A DNA stretch of 64,000 nucleotides, from assembly GCA_934085975.1 (NCBI GenBank), contig CAKOHT010000005.1:1-64000 (forward strand), in the 5' to 3' direction. This document shows positions 26,302 through 35,734 of the stretch, piece after piece (within the stretch, counting starts at the first letter, position 1; each line of letters opens with the position of its first letter). This DNA comes from an uncultured Cetobacterium sp. (GTDB taxonomy: Bacteria; Fusobacteriota; Fusobacteriia; Fusobacteriales; Fusobacteriaceae). A program made the translations under genes and the position numbers. Under the pieces are notes generated by a model. The model did not search any database. It was not told the origin of the DNA and saw nothing but the letters and a program-made list of their open reading frames with translations.

Positions 26302-27276
26302 CTAAAAATTAAATCTTATAACTCTTCTTGGACGCCCTGCACTTGTACAAACTTCATACTCTATTATTTCAGCGTAACCGCTTGTTATAATCGGTTTAAT
26401 TATCCTATTTACACTTCTTTCTGTTATTTCTAAAATTTCTGAAAGCTCCTTGCTTGTAAACTCTCTTTTACCAAAAGTTTTATGTAGTGCCCGTAACTTT
26501 GATAAATACTTTGGAGTTATTCCTATTTTTTTAGCCTCTTTTTCAAAATTTTCACTTATTTTAGTTGAATAGTCAAATCTAGTTTTTTTGTAAAGAGGAC
26601 CTCTTATTTTATTATCTGAAAAAAGGAAAATCTCTCCCTTATTATTTGCTAAACTTATATTTAAAGCTTTTTTGGCATTTATCGTAGCTCCTTGGATATT
26701 TTCTGCATATCCAATTCCAACTGCCACTTTTGCTCCTAAAATATCTATCTCATTTATTATTTTTAAAAAATTAATCTCATTTTCCTCTGTTTCCAATATC
26801 TTCTGAGTCGTAAAAAAGATATATTCATCCTCTGAAATCTCTTGATAATTGCCGTGTATATTTTTTGAATACTTTAAAAATATACCCTCTAAGCCCATTT
26901 TAAAAGTTATTTTATCACTTTCTGTTTCATCTTTTCTATATTTTTTTACAACTTTTACTATCTTTACCCCGATTCTATTCTTTATATTCTCATTAATTTT
27001 TATATCTTTTAAAAGTGCTTCCATTTGACCACTAATCTCATTTTTTGTCGATTGCAATCTATAGACTGGTTTTTTCTTACTCTTAAAATAGTCGTAGACA
27101 TATCCAAAAGCTGTCAATATACAATGAACCTCTCCTTTAGCTAAATTCTTAATGTGTTCATCTAAAAAATCTAGTTCTGTTTTGTCCTCTTCATATTCTT
27201 GGACATCCACTTTAGCCAACGTTATTTCAAATTCATCAAGAGTATCCAATAGTATCCAATAGTATATCTTTTTCAA
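26302..27276 (-). CDS. C-terminal part of a frameshifted transcriptional regulator
   Basis: 324 codons open from a TTG at 27276 that has no ribosome binding site, so this frame is probably not started on its own. Residues from 13 on continue the protein of the preceding frame. It has a PrpR_N-like sensing part (GYVYDYFKSKKKPVYRL near 57-73), a degenerate GGDEF-like part (GAKVAVGIGYAENI near 185) and a C-terminal helix-turn-helix (FTSKELSEILEITERSVNRII, about 275-295). The family is inferred from this order. A 10-bp duplication breaks the frame. It is upstream of the DUF3100 operon, its likely target. Confidence 0.8.
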   Translation of the reverse strand: MKKIYYWILLDTLDEFEITLAKVDVQEYEEDKTELDFLDEHIKNLAKGEVHCILTAFGYVYDYFKSKKKPVYRLQSTKNEISGQMEALLKDIKINENIKNRIGVKIVKVVKKYRKDETESDKITFKMGLEGIFLKYSKNIHGNYQEISEDEYIFFTTQKILETEENEINFLKIINEIDILGAKVAVGIGYAENIQGATINAKKALNISLANNKGEIFLFSDNKIRGPLYKKTRFDYSTKISENFEKEAKKIGITPKYLSKLRALHKTFGKREFTSKELSEILEITERSVNRIIKPIITSGYAEIIEYEVCTSAGRPRRVIRFNF

Positions 27277-27598
27277 CTATATCAAATCCCACTTTTAAAT
27301 CATTTATATTGGGATAGTTTTCTCTCACTTCCCAAAGAGCCTTTAAAATACTACCAGCTTCTCTATTTGAGTAAACTGTCGGCACATTTAATCCCAATTT
27401 GCTCACAATTTCTGAATGAACACCTATCCCAGTAGAAAATACTCCATCCACTCTCCCCTTCAAATCTTTTAAACTTTCAATAGAGTCCCTTAGCTGTTTT
27501 ATTTCATAAGGTAAAAATCGTATGTGAGAATATTGTAGTTCTAGAGTTTTTAAAATTTTTTTTACTGAGTCCGGATAGCCAATAATAGCAATTTTCAT
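27236..27598 (-). CDS. N-terminal part of a frameshifted transcriptional regulator
   Basis: 120 residues with its own AAGGAG site and ATG. It starts MKIAIIGYPDSV, with a Rossmann-like first strand, and contains GVFSTGIGVHSEIV and VPTVYSNREAGS. It ends abruptly with four residues read from the duplicated 10-mer. Removing one copy of the repeat fuses residue 116 in frame to the next 312 residues, giving a 428-residue protein. On its own it is probably a truncated sensor half. Same strand as the long operon ending at 27673. Confidence 0.8.
   Translation of the reverse strand: MKIAIIGYPDSVKKILKTLELQYSHIRFLPYEIKQLRDSIESLKDLKGRVDGVFSTGIGVHSEIVSKLGLNVPTVYSNREAGSILKALWEVRENYPNINDLKVGFDIVEKDILLDTIGYS
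27241..27265. repeat. 10-bp tandem duplication (2.5 copies) that shifts the frame
   Basis: AGTATCCAAT occurs twice in direct tandem, followed by the first five bases again. The unit is 10 bp, so each copy gained or lost shifts the reading frame by one. With 1.5 copies the two regulator fragments become one frame. Confidence 0.95.
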
Positions 27599-27672
27599 TC
27601 TCTACGCTCCTTAAATAATTTTTTATTTCCAACAATATTTTTTCTAGACCTAAGAAGTTCACATTTTTATAA

Positions 27673-28068
27673 CTATTCATCTTCTTCGTTAAACTCCTCC
27701 GATATACTTTTTAGATTCTCTAACTCTTTTTCTATTTTTTTTACTTTCTTATAAATCTCATTTATTCTGAATTCTAAGGAATTTAAAATCCAAAATTGAA
27801 AATGACTGGCCCTCTGTGATTCATAAAACATCCATATCAATTTTATTACACTGAATAAAATAGCTACTTGAACTGCTAATGTTGGAGTTATCCTATTGAA
27901 CACTCCACCAAAAATTAGCAGTGCTGCTATTATTACTATCAAAAGTATATTTATAATTTTATTTTGTTTACTGTTTACTCCACCTATCTGACCTACAATA
28001 TTTCTAATTCTTTCTTTTTCTCTTTGAAACTCCTGTAACTCTTCTCTTAACTGCTCTTCTCCTCTCAA
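27673..28068 (-). CDS. Hypothetical membrane protein with coiled-coil ends
   Basis: 131 residues. Charged helix at 1-28, two hydrophobic segments at about 37-57 and 62-82, then a charged coiled coil (IYKKVKKIEKELENLKS) and an acidic tail. No family recognised. It starts with TTG, 6 nt behind a GGAGG site. Last gene of the long operon, 19 nt after nadE, with no clear terminator after it. Confidence 0.75.
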   Translation of the reverse strand: MRGEEQLREELQEFQREKERIRNIVGQIGGVNSKQNKIINILLIVIIAALLIFGGVFNRITPTLAVQVAILFSVIKLIWMFYESQRASHFQFWILNSLEFRINEIYKKVKKIEKELENLKSISEEFNEEDE

Positions 28069-28087
28069 GTTTAGCCTCCTTTGTATT

Positions 28088-28912
28088 TTATACTCCCCAA
28101 TCTCTTGGATATCTAAACTCTCTTCCTATGGTTCTTGTAGATATCTTTGCTATTAAAGGAAGTTTTCTTTTGTATTGAGACATTTTAATTTTCCAGATAA
28201 TTTTATTCACAATCTCCTCTGGATAACCTTTTTTTATAATCTCCTCTTTTTTTTCTCTCTCATCTATTAAAGCAAATAAAATTTCATCTGCCACTCTGTA
28301 TGAAAATCCTAGTTCACTCTCATCAGTTTGACCCTCCCATAGGTCAGCACTTGGTTTTTTATCTATCAATGGTTGCGGTATTCCTATATACTTTGACAGT
28401 TCCCACACTTGAGTTTTATACAAATCTCCTATGGCATTGATAGCGGATGCCGCATCACCAAACTGTGTACTATATCCCAATAACATCTCTGTTTTATTTG
28501 ATGTTCCCAAAACTAAAGCTTTTTCTTTAGCGGAGTAATCAAACAGAATACACATTCTTTCTCTTGCCATCCTATTTCCTTTTCTTAATCCATCCATGTC
28601 TGGATTCATTTGAAAATATGGTTCTACCATTGGAGTTATTTCTATTAGCTTTGATTTTATTCCTAAATCCTCTACAACTAACTTGGCGTGTTCAACACTT
28701 TCTTTACTTGAAGTTTTATAAGGCATAAGTATTCCCAAGACATTTTCTGGTCCAAAGGCTTTCGCAGCTAAATATGCCACTAGTGCTGAGTCTATTCCAC
28801 CTGAAAGTCCTAGAATGACCTTTGAAAACCCCACCTTTTTAGCTTCCTCTCTCAAAAAGTTAACCAGTATCTCTTCAACCAAATTTAACTCTAAATCTAA
28901 TTTGCAACCCAT
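28088..28912 (-). CDS. nadE: Ammonia-dependent NAD+ synthetase
   Basis: 274 residues. Amidates nicotinate adenine dinucleotide to NAD+. The ATP-PPi loop SGGIDS is at 37-42, and [14 protein letters not shown] and [10 protein letters not shown] are conserved further on. It lacks the glutaminase domain of the long NadE, so it uses free ammonia. ATG with GGAG. Near the end of the long operon, 9 nt after rbgA. Confidence 0.95.
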   Translation of the reverse strand: MGCKLDLELNLVEEILVNFLREEAKKVGFSKVILGLSGGIDSALVAYLAAKAFGPENVLGILMPYKTSSKESVEHAKLVVEDLGIKSKLIEITPMVEPYFQMNPDMDGLRKGNRMARERMCILFDYSAKEKALVLGTSNKTEMLLGYSTQFGDAASAINAIGDLYKTQVWELSKYIGIPQPLIDKKPSADLWEGQTDESELGFSYRVADEILFALIDEREKKEEIIKKGYPEEIVNKIIWKIKMSQYKRKLPLIAKISTRTIGREFRYPRDWGV

Positions 28913-28921
28913 TTTTTTCTC

Positions 28922-29818
28922 CTACTTATATAAGTTTTTGATCTCTTCAGCTATATCCATATCCAAGCCAAACTTACCTAATTTACAAGCCCTATAATCT
29001 CTTAAAAGTGTATATGTCGCCTGCTGAACATTTAAGTTTCCGCCCTTTTGTAACATATTCATTCTAAGAGCTATCGCTTCTATTATTCCAGCACTAACTT
29101 GTTCAAAATCTTCATCTAAAAGTTTATATTTTTCTTTTAAAACATCTTTTTTTCCCATTTTTAACATTTTTTCTATTAAAACACACGCCACTTCATCTAT
29201 TGGAAGAATTTCATCTCTAATAGCCCCTGTTATTGCTAAATTATAACCAACCTCTTGGTTTTCAAATTTTGGCCACAAAATTCCAGGAGTATCCAGAAGT
29301 TCTAAACCTTCTTTGATTCTAATCCACTGCTTTCCTCTTGTAAAACCAGGTTTATTCCCCACTCCAGCACTGCTTTTCCCAACTATTCTATTGATTAATC
29401 TCGATTTTCCAACATTTGGAATTCCCACCACCATCAATCTTGTATTAACTTTTCTTAATCCTTTTTTTAACAATCTTTCTTTTTTTTCTTTAGAAACTTT
29501 TTCTATTATTGTATAGAGAGTCTTTATATTAAAACCCGTCTCTGCTGATAATTCTAAGACTTCGTCTGCAAAATTGTTTTCTTTAAAAAATTTTTTCCAA
29601 AAATTAAGTTCCTCTTTTGTAACCAAATCTGATTTATTTATTACAATTACTCTTTTTTTATTTTTTGCAAAACCAGCTATATCAGGGTTTTTACTTGATA
29701 AAGGAATTCTTGCATCTACAACTTCAAGAACAATATCTATTAATGGCATATTTTCCTTGATTAGATCCTTTGTTTTTTTCATATGCCCCGGATACCAGTT
29801 AATTTTTGTCATTGACAT
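28922..29818 (-). CDS. rbgA: Ribosome biogenesis GTPase RbgA (YlqF)
   Basis: 298 residues. Circularly permuted GTPase: G4 (NKSDLV) near residue 61 comes before G1 (GIPNVGKSRL) near 132 and G3 (DTPG) near 176. The start INWYPGHMKK is the family hallmark. In Bacillus it is needed for late 50S assembly. Next to rsmI, another ribosome gene, with 13 nt between. Confidence 0.95.
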   Translation of the reverse strand: MSMTKINWYPGHMKKTKDLIKENMPLIDIVLEVVDARIPLSSKNPDIAGFAKNKKRVIVINKSDLVTKEELNFWKKFFKENNFADEVLELSAETGFNIKTLYTIIEKVSKEKKERLLKKGLRKVNTRLMVVGIPNVGKSRLINRIVGKSSAGVGNKPGFTRGKQWIRIKEGLELLDTPGILWPKFENQEVGYNLAITGAIRDEILPIDEVACVLIEKMLKMGKKDVLKEKYKLLDEDFEQVSAGIIEAIALRMNMLQKGGNLNVQQATYTLLRDYRACKLGKFGLDMDIAEEIKNLYK

Positions 29819-29831
29819 TTATCTCTCACCT

Positions 29832-30497
29832 CTACTTTTCATTCCCCTTTATTAAAAGAACTATCTCTCCTTTTACAGGGTTTTTCGAAAGCTTCTCTAT
29901 TAATTCAGTGGTTGTACCTCTTAATATCTCTTCGTAAATCTTTGTAATCTCTCTTACGATTACAACCTCTCTTACACCAATAAAAGTCTCTATATCTCTT
30001 AACGTTTTCTCAATTCTATGTGGAGACTCAAATATTACAATTGTCCTCTCCTCTTCCGCTAAAGATTTTAAAAGAGTCTGTCTCCCCTTTTTCTTTGGCA
30101 AAAATCCTTCAAAACAAAATCTTCTGGTTGAAATCCCTGCAACCGAAGCTGCTGCTGTCATTGCGCTTGGTCCTGGAATAGGTATAACTTTTATACCTCT
30201 TTTTAAAGCCTCGTCCACCACTTCAAACCCCGGGTCTGATATACAGGGAGTTCCTGCATCTGTTACTAAAGCAATTTTATTCCCATTTTCCAACATATTT
30301 GCAATGTTAGAGACTTGATGCATCTTTGTATGCTCATCATATCTATATACTATTTTTTCTATTCCCAAATGATTTAATAATTTTTTTGTTACCCTTGTAT
30401 CTTCCGCAAAGATAAAATCTACCTCTTCAAGAGTTTTTATGGCTCTCAATGTTATATCGTCTAAATTACCTATAGGTGTTGCTACTATATAAAGCAT
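29832..30497 (-). CDS. rsmI: 16S rRNA 2'-O-ribose C1402 methyltransferase
   Basis: 221 residues. Tetrapyrrole-methylase fold: starts LYIVATPIGNLDDITLRA, with AEDTRVTKKLL, VTDAGTPCISDPG and PIPGPSAMTAA. Methylates C1402 in the P site of 16S rRNA. It is the short form without the C-terminal extension. 18 nt after ctpA. Confidence 0.96.
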   Translation of the reverse strand: MLYIVATPIGNLDDITLRAIKTLEEVDFIFAEDTRVTKKLLNHLGIEKIVYRYDEHTKMHQVSNIANMLENGNKIALVTDAGTPCISDPGFEVVDEALKRGIKVIPIPGPSAMTAAASVAGISTRRFCFEGFLPKKKGRQTLLKSLAEEERTIVIFESPHRIEKTLRDIETFIGVREVVIVREITKIYEEILRGTTTELIEKLSKNPVKGEIVLLIKGNEK

Positions 30498-30515
30498 TTT
30501 TTACCTCATTTCTTC

Positions 30516-31793
30516 CTATTTTTTCTCTAAAAGTTTATTCATCTCCTCAACCGCTTTATCAAGTTGAATATCACCTTTTGAAATTATTTTTTTGGCTTCC
30601 TCTTCTCCTTTAACCTCTTTTATTATTTTATTTCTGCTCTCTTTTGTTTCAGCTTCATTTACATTTGTGACAAAACCATCAAAAAATAAGAAATCATCTT
30701 TTTCTTCCACTAAGATATCTGGATTTATTCCTTTTCCATGAATAGAAACACCACTAGGAGTATAATACTTAGCTATTGTTAGTTTTATTCCATCTCCATC
30801 TGGCAAAGGTAACAAAGTTTGAACACTACCCTTTCCAAACGATTTCTCTCCAATTAGAATACCTCTTTTATAATCTTTTATTGCCCCTGAAACAATTTCA
30901 GAAGCTGAAGCACTTCCTTCATTTATTAAAACTATCAGAGGAAAATTCCCAAAATACTTTCCTTCCCTATATGCTATCTCTTCTTCACCAGTTTTTCCTT
31001 TTGTACTCACTATTTTTCCTTCTGGAATAAACATGGAAGATATCTTCACTGCCTGACCTAAAGATCCACCCGGATTACTTCTCAAATCAAAAATAATACC
31101 TTTGGCACCCTTTTTAATCAACCCTTCCAAATCTCGACGCACATCTTTATAGACATCTTCACCAAATTGTGTCAATCTTAAGTAACCAATATCTTTTCCA
31201 ATCATTCTACTTTTTACATATTTTAATTGAATAATTGCTCTTTTTAATTCAACATCTTTAGTCTCTTTCGCCTCTTCTCTATAAACCGTAAGTTTTACCG
31301 AAGTTCCAGCCGCACCCTTCAGCTTTTTAACACTTTGCTCACTTGTCAATTTGTATGTACTCTCACCGTCTATTGCTATTATTTTGTCCTTAGCTCTTAT
31401 TCCAGCTAAATATGCTGGTGTATCCTCTATCGGTGAAACTACAACTAAAGGCTCATCTGGTTTTTTCTGAATTACCATTCCTACACCTGCATATTTACCT
31501 TCAATATCCTCTTTAAAACTTTCTAAATCCTCTTTTGTAAAATAATTAGAATGAGGGTCATCCAATGATTCCATCATTCCCTTTAATGCTCCTTGCATAA
31601 GAGTTGTGTTAGTTGGATCCTTTTCAGCCCCTACATGATTTTCTTTTATGATATTCATAATATCAGAAAGTTCTTTTAATTCTTTTATATTTGCAATAAA
31701 TCCATTATCTACAGAATATGATGGAACTGTATTGACAATCATAATTCCAGATAAAAGTAGTGCTACTCCAGCATTTCTTAACAGTTTTATCAT
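30516..31793 (-). CDS. ctpA: Carboxyl-terminal processing protease, S41 family
   Basis: 425 residues. N-terminal signal/anchor (about 8-28), a PDZ domain at about 95-175 and the S41 catalytic core with Ser in GSASASE and Lys in SFGKGSV near 300-325. A periplasmic protease that trims C-termini, often of wall hydrolases. It overlaps tlyA by 4 nt (ATGA). Confidence 0.94.
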   Translation of the reverse strand: MIKLLRNAGVALLLSGIMIVNTVPSYSVDNGFIANIKELKELSDIMNIIKENHVGAEKDPTNTTLMQGALKGMMESLDDPHSNYFTKEDLESFKEDIEGKYAGVGMVIQKKPDEPLVVVSPIEDTPAYLAGIRAKDKIIAIDGESTYKLTSEQSVKKLKGAAGTSVKLTVYREEAKETKDVELKRAIIQLKYVKSRMIGKDIGYLRLTQFGEDVYKDVRRDLEGLIKKGAKGIIFDLRSNPGGSLGQAVKISSMFIPEGKIVSTKGKTGEEEIAYREGKYFGNFPLIVLINEGSASASEIVSGAIKDYKRGILIGEKSFGKGSVQTLLPLPDGDGIKLTIAKYYTPSGVSIHGKGINPDILVEEKDDFLFFDGFVTNVNEAETKESRNKIIKEVKGEEEAKKIISKGDIQLDKAVEEMNKLLEKK

Positions 31794-32596
31794 ATGGCTC
31801 CTCCCAAGTTCTTTCCTAGCTTTACAACTGATTCTATGTTGATATGTGACTCTTCCTCTCCCATTTCAAATAAAGAGATATATTCAACATTTCCTTTTGT
31901 ACCTGTTATAGGTGAAAAATCTAACGATTTTAATCTAAGTCCAAATTTTTTAGCTTCCTCCATAACCATTTCTATTGCCATTATATGTTTCTTACTATCT
32001 TTTACTATTCCACCCTTTTCAATATTTTCTTTTCCTACTTCAAATTGTGGTTTTATTAATGCCATAAGTTTAGTATCATTTCTAAAAAACTTTATCAGAT
32101 GCTCCATTACCTTTGTAATAGATATAAATGATACATCCATAACTATATAATCTACTTTCTCATTATCTAACTCTTCTAATATTAAATCTTTAATATGAGT
32201 ATTCTCTAACGATTTCACTCTGCTATCGGTTCTTAATTTCCAGTCTAATTGGTTTGTTCCCACATCTACCGCATATACAAAAGATGCGCCATTTTGTAAT
32301 GAACAATCTGTAAATCCACCTGTTGAAGACCCTACATCAAGAACTCTTTTTCCCTGTAAATCCAGTTTGAAAACATCTATAGCCTTTTCAAGTTTTAATC
32401 CACCACGACTTACATATTTACAAGCATCACCTTTAACTCTTATCACAGGCTCTTCATCTATTTTTATAGATGTTCCGGGCTTATCTATTTTCTTGTCATT
32501 TATTACAACCAATCCAGCCATAATTGCTCTTTTTGCTTTTTCTCTAGTTTCATAAAATCCTTTTTCAACTAGTAGAAGGTCTACTCTTTCTTTCAT
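31790..32596 (-). CDS. tlyA: TlyA-family rRNA 2'-O-methyltransferase
   Basis: 268 residues. S4 RNA-binding domain at 1-62 (VDLLLVEKGFYETREKAKRAI), then an FtsJ-like SAM methyltransferase (VLDVGSSTGGFTDCSLQ near 86). In mycobacteria TlyA methylates 16S C1409 and 23S C1920. Its historical label hemolysin A is misleading. Overlaps its neighbours by 4 and 1 nt. Confidence 0.93.
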   Translation of the reverse strand: MKERVDLLLVEKGFYETREKAKRAIMAGLVVINDKKIDKPGTSIKIDEEPVIRVKGDACKYVSRGGLKLEKAIDVFKLDLQGKRVLDVGSSTGGFTDCSLQNGASFVYAVDVGTNQLDWKLRTDSRVKSLENTHIKDLILEELDNEKVDYIVMDVSFISITKVMEHLIKFFRNDTKLMALIKPQFEVGKENIEKGGIVKDSKKHIMAIEMVMEEAKKFGLRLKSLDFSPITGTKGNVEYISLFEMGEEESHINIESVVKLGKNLGGAI

Positions 32597-33426
32597 TAAT
32601 TTCCTTCCTTTTCAAAAATCTTATCATCCTCTAGATAGTTCAACAGTGGATTTTCTAAAATCAGATTTTCAAATCCTAATCTATCGACAGCTTTTATTAA
32701 TTTTTCAGTTTCTCTAACTCTCTTTGTAAAAAAGTCATCTCCTATAGGGATTTTCTTTTTACTTCTATAGTAACCTAATAACTGTTTTGTATTTTTTAAT
32801 CTAAGTTCATGCTTTGCTCTTTTTAACCGGTCCTTTATAACCCCAGTCGTACAATTGAATCTTTTAGCTACTTCATCTAGATTAACACCCTCACTCATAA
32901 GCTTTAAAATTTTATCCGCACCAATTGGGTTTATTCTATGGTATTTTGCTGAATACATATCAGCTCTATGCACTATGTGAGCTTCTTTTGTATTGGGTTG
33001 AATCTTTCCCCATTTACCATGATGTGATATAACAATATGAGTTATATTTTTCTTTATTCTGTCTATTATTTTTAAATTTAAAGCCTCTTCTATCTCCGAC
33101 AATACTTTTTCAGCTTCTTTAATAATATATTCAGGTTTTTTTATCATCATTTGAGAGTGAGAAAGTTTTTCGTCAGCTTTTCTTATGCTTCCTTTGCTCA
33201 AATCATGAATTATTACTCCAACTACAATTGAAAAAAAGTCAACTTTCTCTCTTGCTTCTTTTAAATCTCTATAATCTCTTCTGATTTCCTCAAAAGATAT
33301 TTTTAGTACATCATATGTGTGAGTTGTTACTTTAACTCCTTGATCATCATGATGATCTAAATCTAAAACCATTTCATGGCTCAGTAGAAGTTTTATAAAC
33401 TTCAGTGCATTACTATTTTCCGTCAT
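32596..33426 (-). CDS. HD-domain protein with C-terminal helix-turn-helix
   Basis: 276 residues. Putative metal hydrolase domain at about 15-180, with THTYDV, VIIHDLSKGS, ISHHGKW and VHRADMYSAK supplying the H...HD...HH...D pattern. This resembles the HD part of YhaM-type nucleases. It continues into a helix-turn-helix at about 195-222 (LDEVAKRFNCTTGVIKDRL) and a basic tail. HD plus a DNA/RNA-binding helix-turn-helix is unusual, and no named family is recognised. Between dxs (14-nt overlap) and tlyA (1-nt overlap). Confidence 0.8.
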   Translation of the reverse strand: MTENSNALKFIKLLLSHEMVLDLDHHDDQGVKVTTHTYDVLKISFEEIRRDYRDLKEAREKVDFFSIVVGVIIHDLSKGSIRKADEKLSHSQMMIKKPEYIIKEAEKVLSEIEEALNLKIIDRIKKNITHIVISHHGKWGKIQPNTKEAHIVHRADMYSAKYHRINPIGADKILKLMSEGVNLDEVAKRFNCTTGVIKDRLKRAKHELRLKNTKQLLGYYRSKKKIPIGDDFFTKRVRETEKLIKAVDRLGFENLILENPLLNYLEDDKIFEKEGN

Positions 33427-35236
33427 TAATGCTACCCTCTATTCTCTCTATTAGTTTTTTACCTCTCAGACCATAATCTTCCAACAATATATTTCTTGAA
33501 CCGTGAGGTATTGATACGCTATCCAAAGCTATTATATTTATATTAATTTTCATTTTTCTCTCATTTAAAACTCTCAATATCTCATTGCCGAACCCACCTC
33601 TTTCATAACCATCTTCAAATGTAAATATATTCTCATATTTTGAAAATTCATTAAGAATGAAGTTGACATCCAAAGGTCTTATAGATGAACAATTTACAAT
33701 AGTTCCATCCAACCCTTTTCTTAAAAGCTCTCCCTCTATATCGAGTATCTCTTTTAACATTGCTCCAGTCACCAAATAAAGGTTTTTCTTTCCTTTTTTA
33801 ATCTCTTTCCATCTACCCAATTCAAAACTACTTTTTGAAGTTGTCTCCAATTCAAACGCATTTCCTCTTGGAAATCTAATTGCTAAAGGTCCATCTTTAA
33901 AATCCTTAGAAAACTCAAGCATCTCCCTCAACTCTGTCCCTGTAGCTGGAGCAAGTACTCTATAATTCGGCATACTTAAAAACATATTTATATCATGTAT
34001 ACCTTGATGTGTTTTCCCATCCTCTCCAACTATCCCTGCACGATCTATTATAAATTTAACTGGCAAATTTTGTAATCCAACATCATGTATTAGCTGATCT
34101 AAAGCTCTTTGAAAAAATGTTGAATATATTGCTACATAAGGTTTCTTACCAGATATCGCCAGACCTGCTGAAAATGTTACGCCATGCCCTTCGGCTATTC
34201 CTACATCTATACATCTATCTTCAAATCTACTTTGAAATTCACCCAATCCCGTTCCTTTTACCATTGCTGCTGAAATAGCATAGATACTTCTATCATTCTC
34301 AGCTAACTCAACTAATTTTGAACCAAAAATGTTAGAATATGTCTTTCCTCCTAACTCAACCTCACCTGTTTCTGGGTCAAATGGAGATATTCCATGAAAC
34401 TTTTCTTTATTCTCTTCGGCTAATTGATAACCTTTTCCTTTTTCTGTTTTTACGTGTATAAAAACTGGTCCTTCCATCTCTTTAGCTACTATTAAAGTCT
34501 TTATTAGCTCCTCTAGATTATGCCCATCTATCACACCTAGAAATTGATACCCTAAGACTTCTGATATGCTCGAAGGTAGGAAAAACTGTTTTACAGAGTG
34601 CTCTATTCTCTCCAATACATTTTTTACCTGCTTTCCAACTTTTCCCCTACTTATGACACTTCTTACATCTTTTCTTATATTCATATACACATTACTAATC
34701 ATCAGTCTTCCAAAAAATTTAGATAGTGAACCTACATTTTTTCCAATAGACATCTCGTTATCGTTTAATATAACTATCAAATTTTTAAGGTTTTCTCCAA
34801 TATTATTTAATGCTTCCAAAGAGTGTCCATTTGCTATTGAAGCATCACCTATGACCACAATAACTTTATTTTCAGGATTTGCTTTAGCTATTCCTGCTCC
34901 CGCAGAAAGAGCACTCCCAGCATGTCCAGCTATAAAAAAATCAAAATTACTTTCTTTTGGATCTGAAAAAGGACCTATTCCATCTCTTGTTCGTAAAGTT
35001 TTAAATTTTTCTTTTCGTCCTGTCAACAATTTATAAACATACGACTGATGTCCAACATCAAATAAAAGTTTATCTTTTGGCAAATCAAAAACTTCAACTA
35101 TTGATTGTGTCAACTCAACTACCCCTAAATTCGGTGCCAAATGTCCACCATTTTTGCTTGTAATCTCTACAAGAGTATCTCTAATTTCTTGGCTTTCCTT
35201 TTGTAACTTGTCAATATATTCTTTATCTACCCTCAT
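33413..35236 (-). CDS. dxs: 1-deoxy-D-xylulose-5-phosphate synthase
   Basis: 607 residues. The thiamine-diphosphate enzyme that starts the MEP pathway from pyruvate and glyceraldehyde 3-phosphate. The His region GGHLAPNLGVVELT is near 33, the ThDP segment VIGDASIANGHSLEALNN near 130, and the transketolase half has DRAGIVGEDG. The ThDP motif reads GDA where GDG is usual. A GTG at 35245 lies on the ribosome binding site, so the ATG at 35236 is chosen. IspH, the last enzyme of the pathway, is encoded at 8399. Confidence 0.93.
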   Translation of the reverse strand: MRVDKEYIDKLQKESQEIRDTLVEITSKNGGHLAPNLGVVELTQSIVEVFDLPKDKLLFDVGHQSYVYKLLTGRKEKFKTLRTRDGIGPFSDPKESNFDFFIAGHAGSALSAGAGIAKANPENKVIVVIGDASIANGHSLEALNNIGENLKNLIVILNDNEMSIGKNVGSLSKFFGRLMISNVYMNIRKDVRSVISRGKVGKQVKNVLERIEHSVKQFFLPSSISEVLGYQFLGVIDGHNLEELIKTLIVAKEMEGPVFIHVKTEKGKGYQLAEENKEKFHGISPFDPETGEVELGGKTYSNIFGSKLVELAENDRSIYAISAAMVKGTGLGEFQSRFEDRCIDVGIAEGHGVTFSAGLAISGKKPYVAIYSTFFQRALDQLIHDVGLQNLPVKFIIDRAGIVGEDGKTHQGIHDINMFLSMPNYRVLAPATGTELREMLEFSKDFKDGPLAIRFPRGNAFELETTSKSSFELGRWKEIKKGKKNLYLVTGAMLKEILDIEGELLRKGLDGTIVNCSSIRPLDVNFILNEFSKYENIFTFEDGYERGGFGNEILRVLNERKMKININIIALDSVSIPHGSRNILLEDYGLRGKKLIERIEGSINDGK

Positions 35237-35247
35237 TTTTTCCACCC

Positions 35248-35709
35248 TTAAGCTTGAATATAACCTTTAAACACAAAAGCTACAACCACTCCTAATATAG
35301 CCCCTACTAACACCTCTAATGGACTGTGTCCTAAAAGCTCTTTTAATTTTTCATCATGCAATTTCTCTCCAACTTTTGCTGCAAACCTATCCAGTAAAGT
35401 GTTTAAAAGTCCTGCGTGTTTTCCTGCTGCTCTCCTAATTCCAGCAGCATCATACATCACCACTCCAGCTAACACAAATGAAATAGCAAATATCGCACTT
35501 TGTGTGCCATGTGCTAACCCGATAGCTGTACTTAGTGATGCCATAGTTGAAGAGTGGGAACTCGGCATTCCTCCAGTTTCAAAAATTCTTTTCATATTTA
35601 GTTTTCTATCAATAAATATCGTAGTTGCAACTTTATAAAACTGAGCTATGAACCAAGCTATAAACACTACATCTAGAATCCTATTTCCTAAAATTATTCC
35701 TTTTTCCAT
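35248..35709 (-). CDS. Divergent PAP2-family membrane protein (DUF212, YuiD-like)
   Basis: 153 residues with about four membrane segments. The motif GGMPSSHSSTMASL and the following YDAAGIRRAAGKHA are typical of DUF212 proteins, distant relatives of PAP2 acid phosphatases. Being next to dxs, it might act on an isoprenyl or other lipid phosphate, but this is only inference. Confidence 0.88.
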   Translation of the reverse strand: MEKGIILGNRILDVVFIAWFIAQFYKVATTIFIDRKLNMKRIFETGGMPSSHSSTMASLSTAIGLAHGTQSAIFAISFVLAGVVMYDAAGIRRAAGKHAGLLNTLLDRFAAKVGEKLHDEKLKELLGHSPLEVLVGAILGVVVAFVFKGYIQA

Positions 35710-35734
35710 AGTTTCCCCACTCTCTTTTAATTTT

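Noticed and set aside
31790..32596. Hemolysin (virulence toxin) reading of the TlyA gene
   Set aside because: S4 plus FtsJ-type methyltransferase domains point to rRNA methylation; the toxin label is historical.
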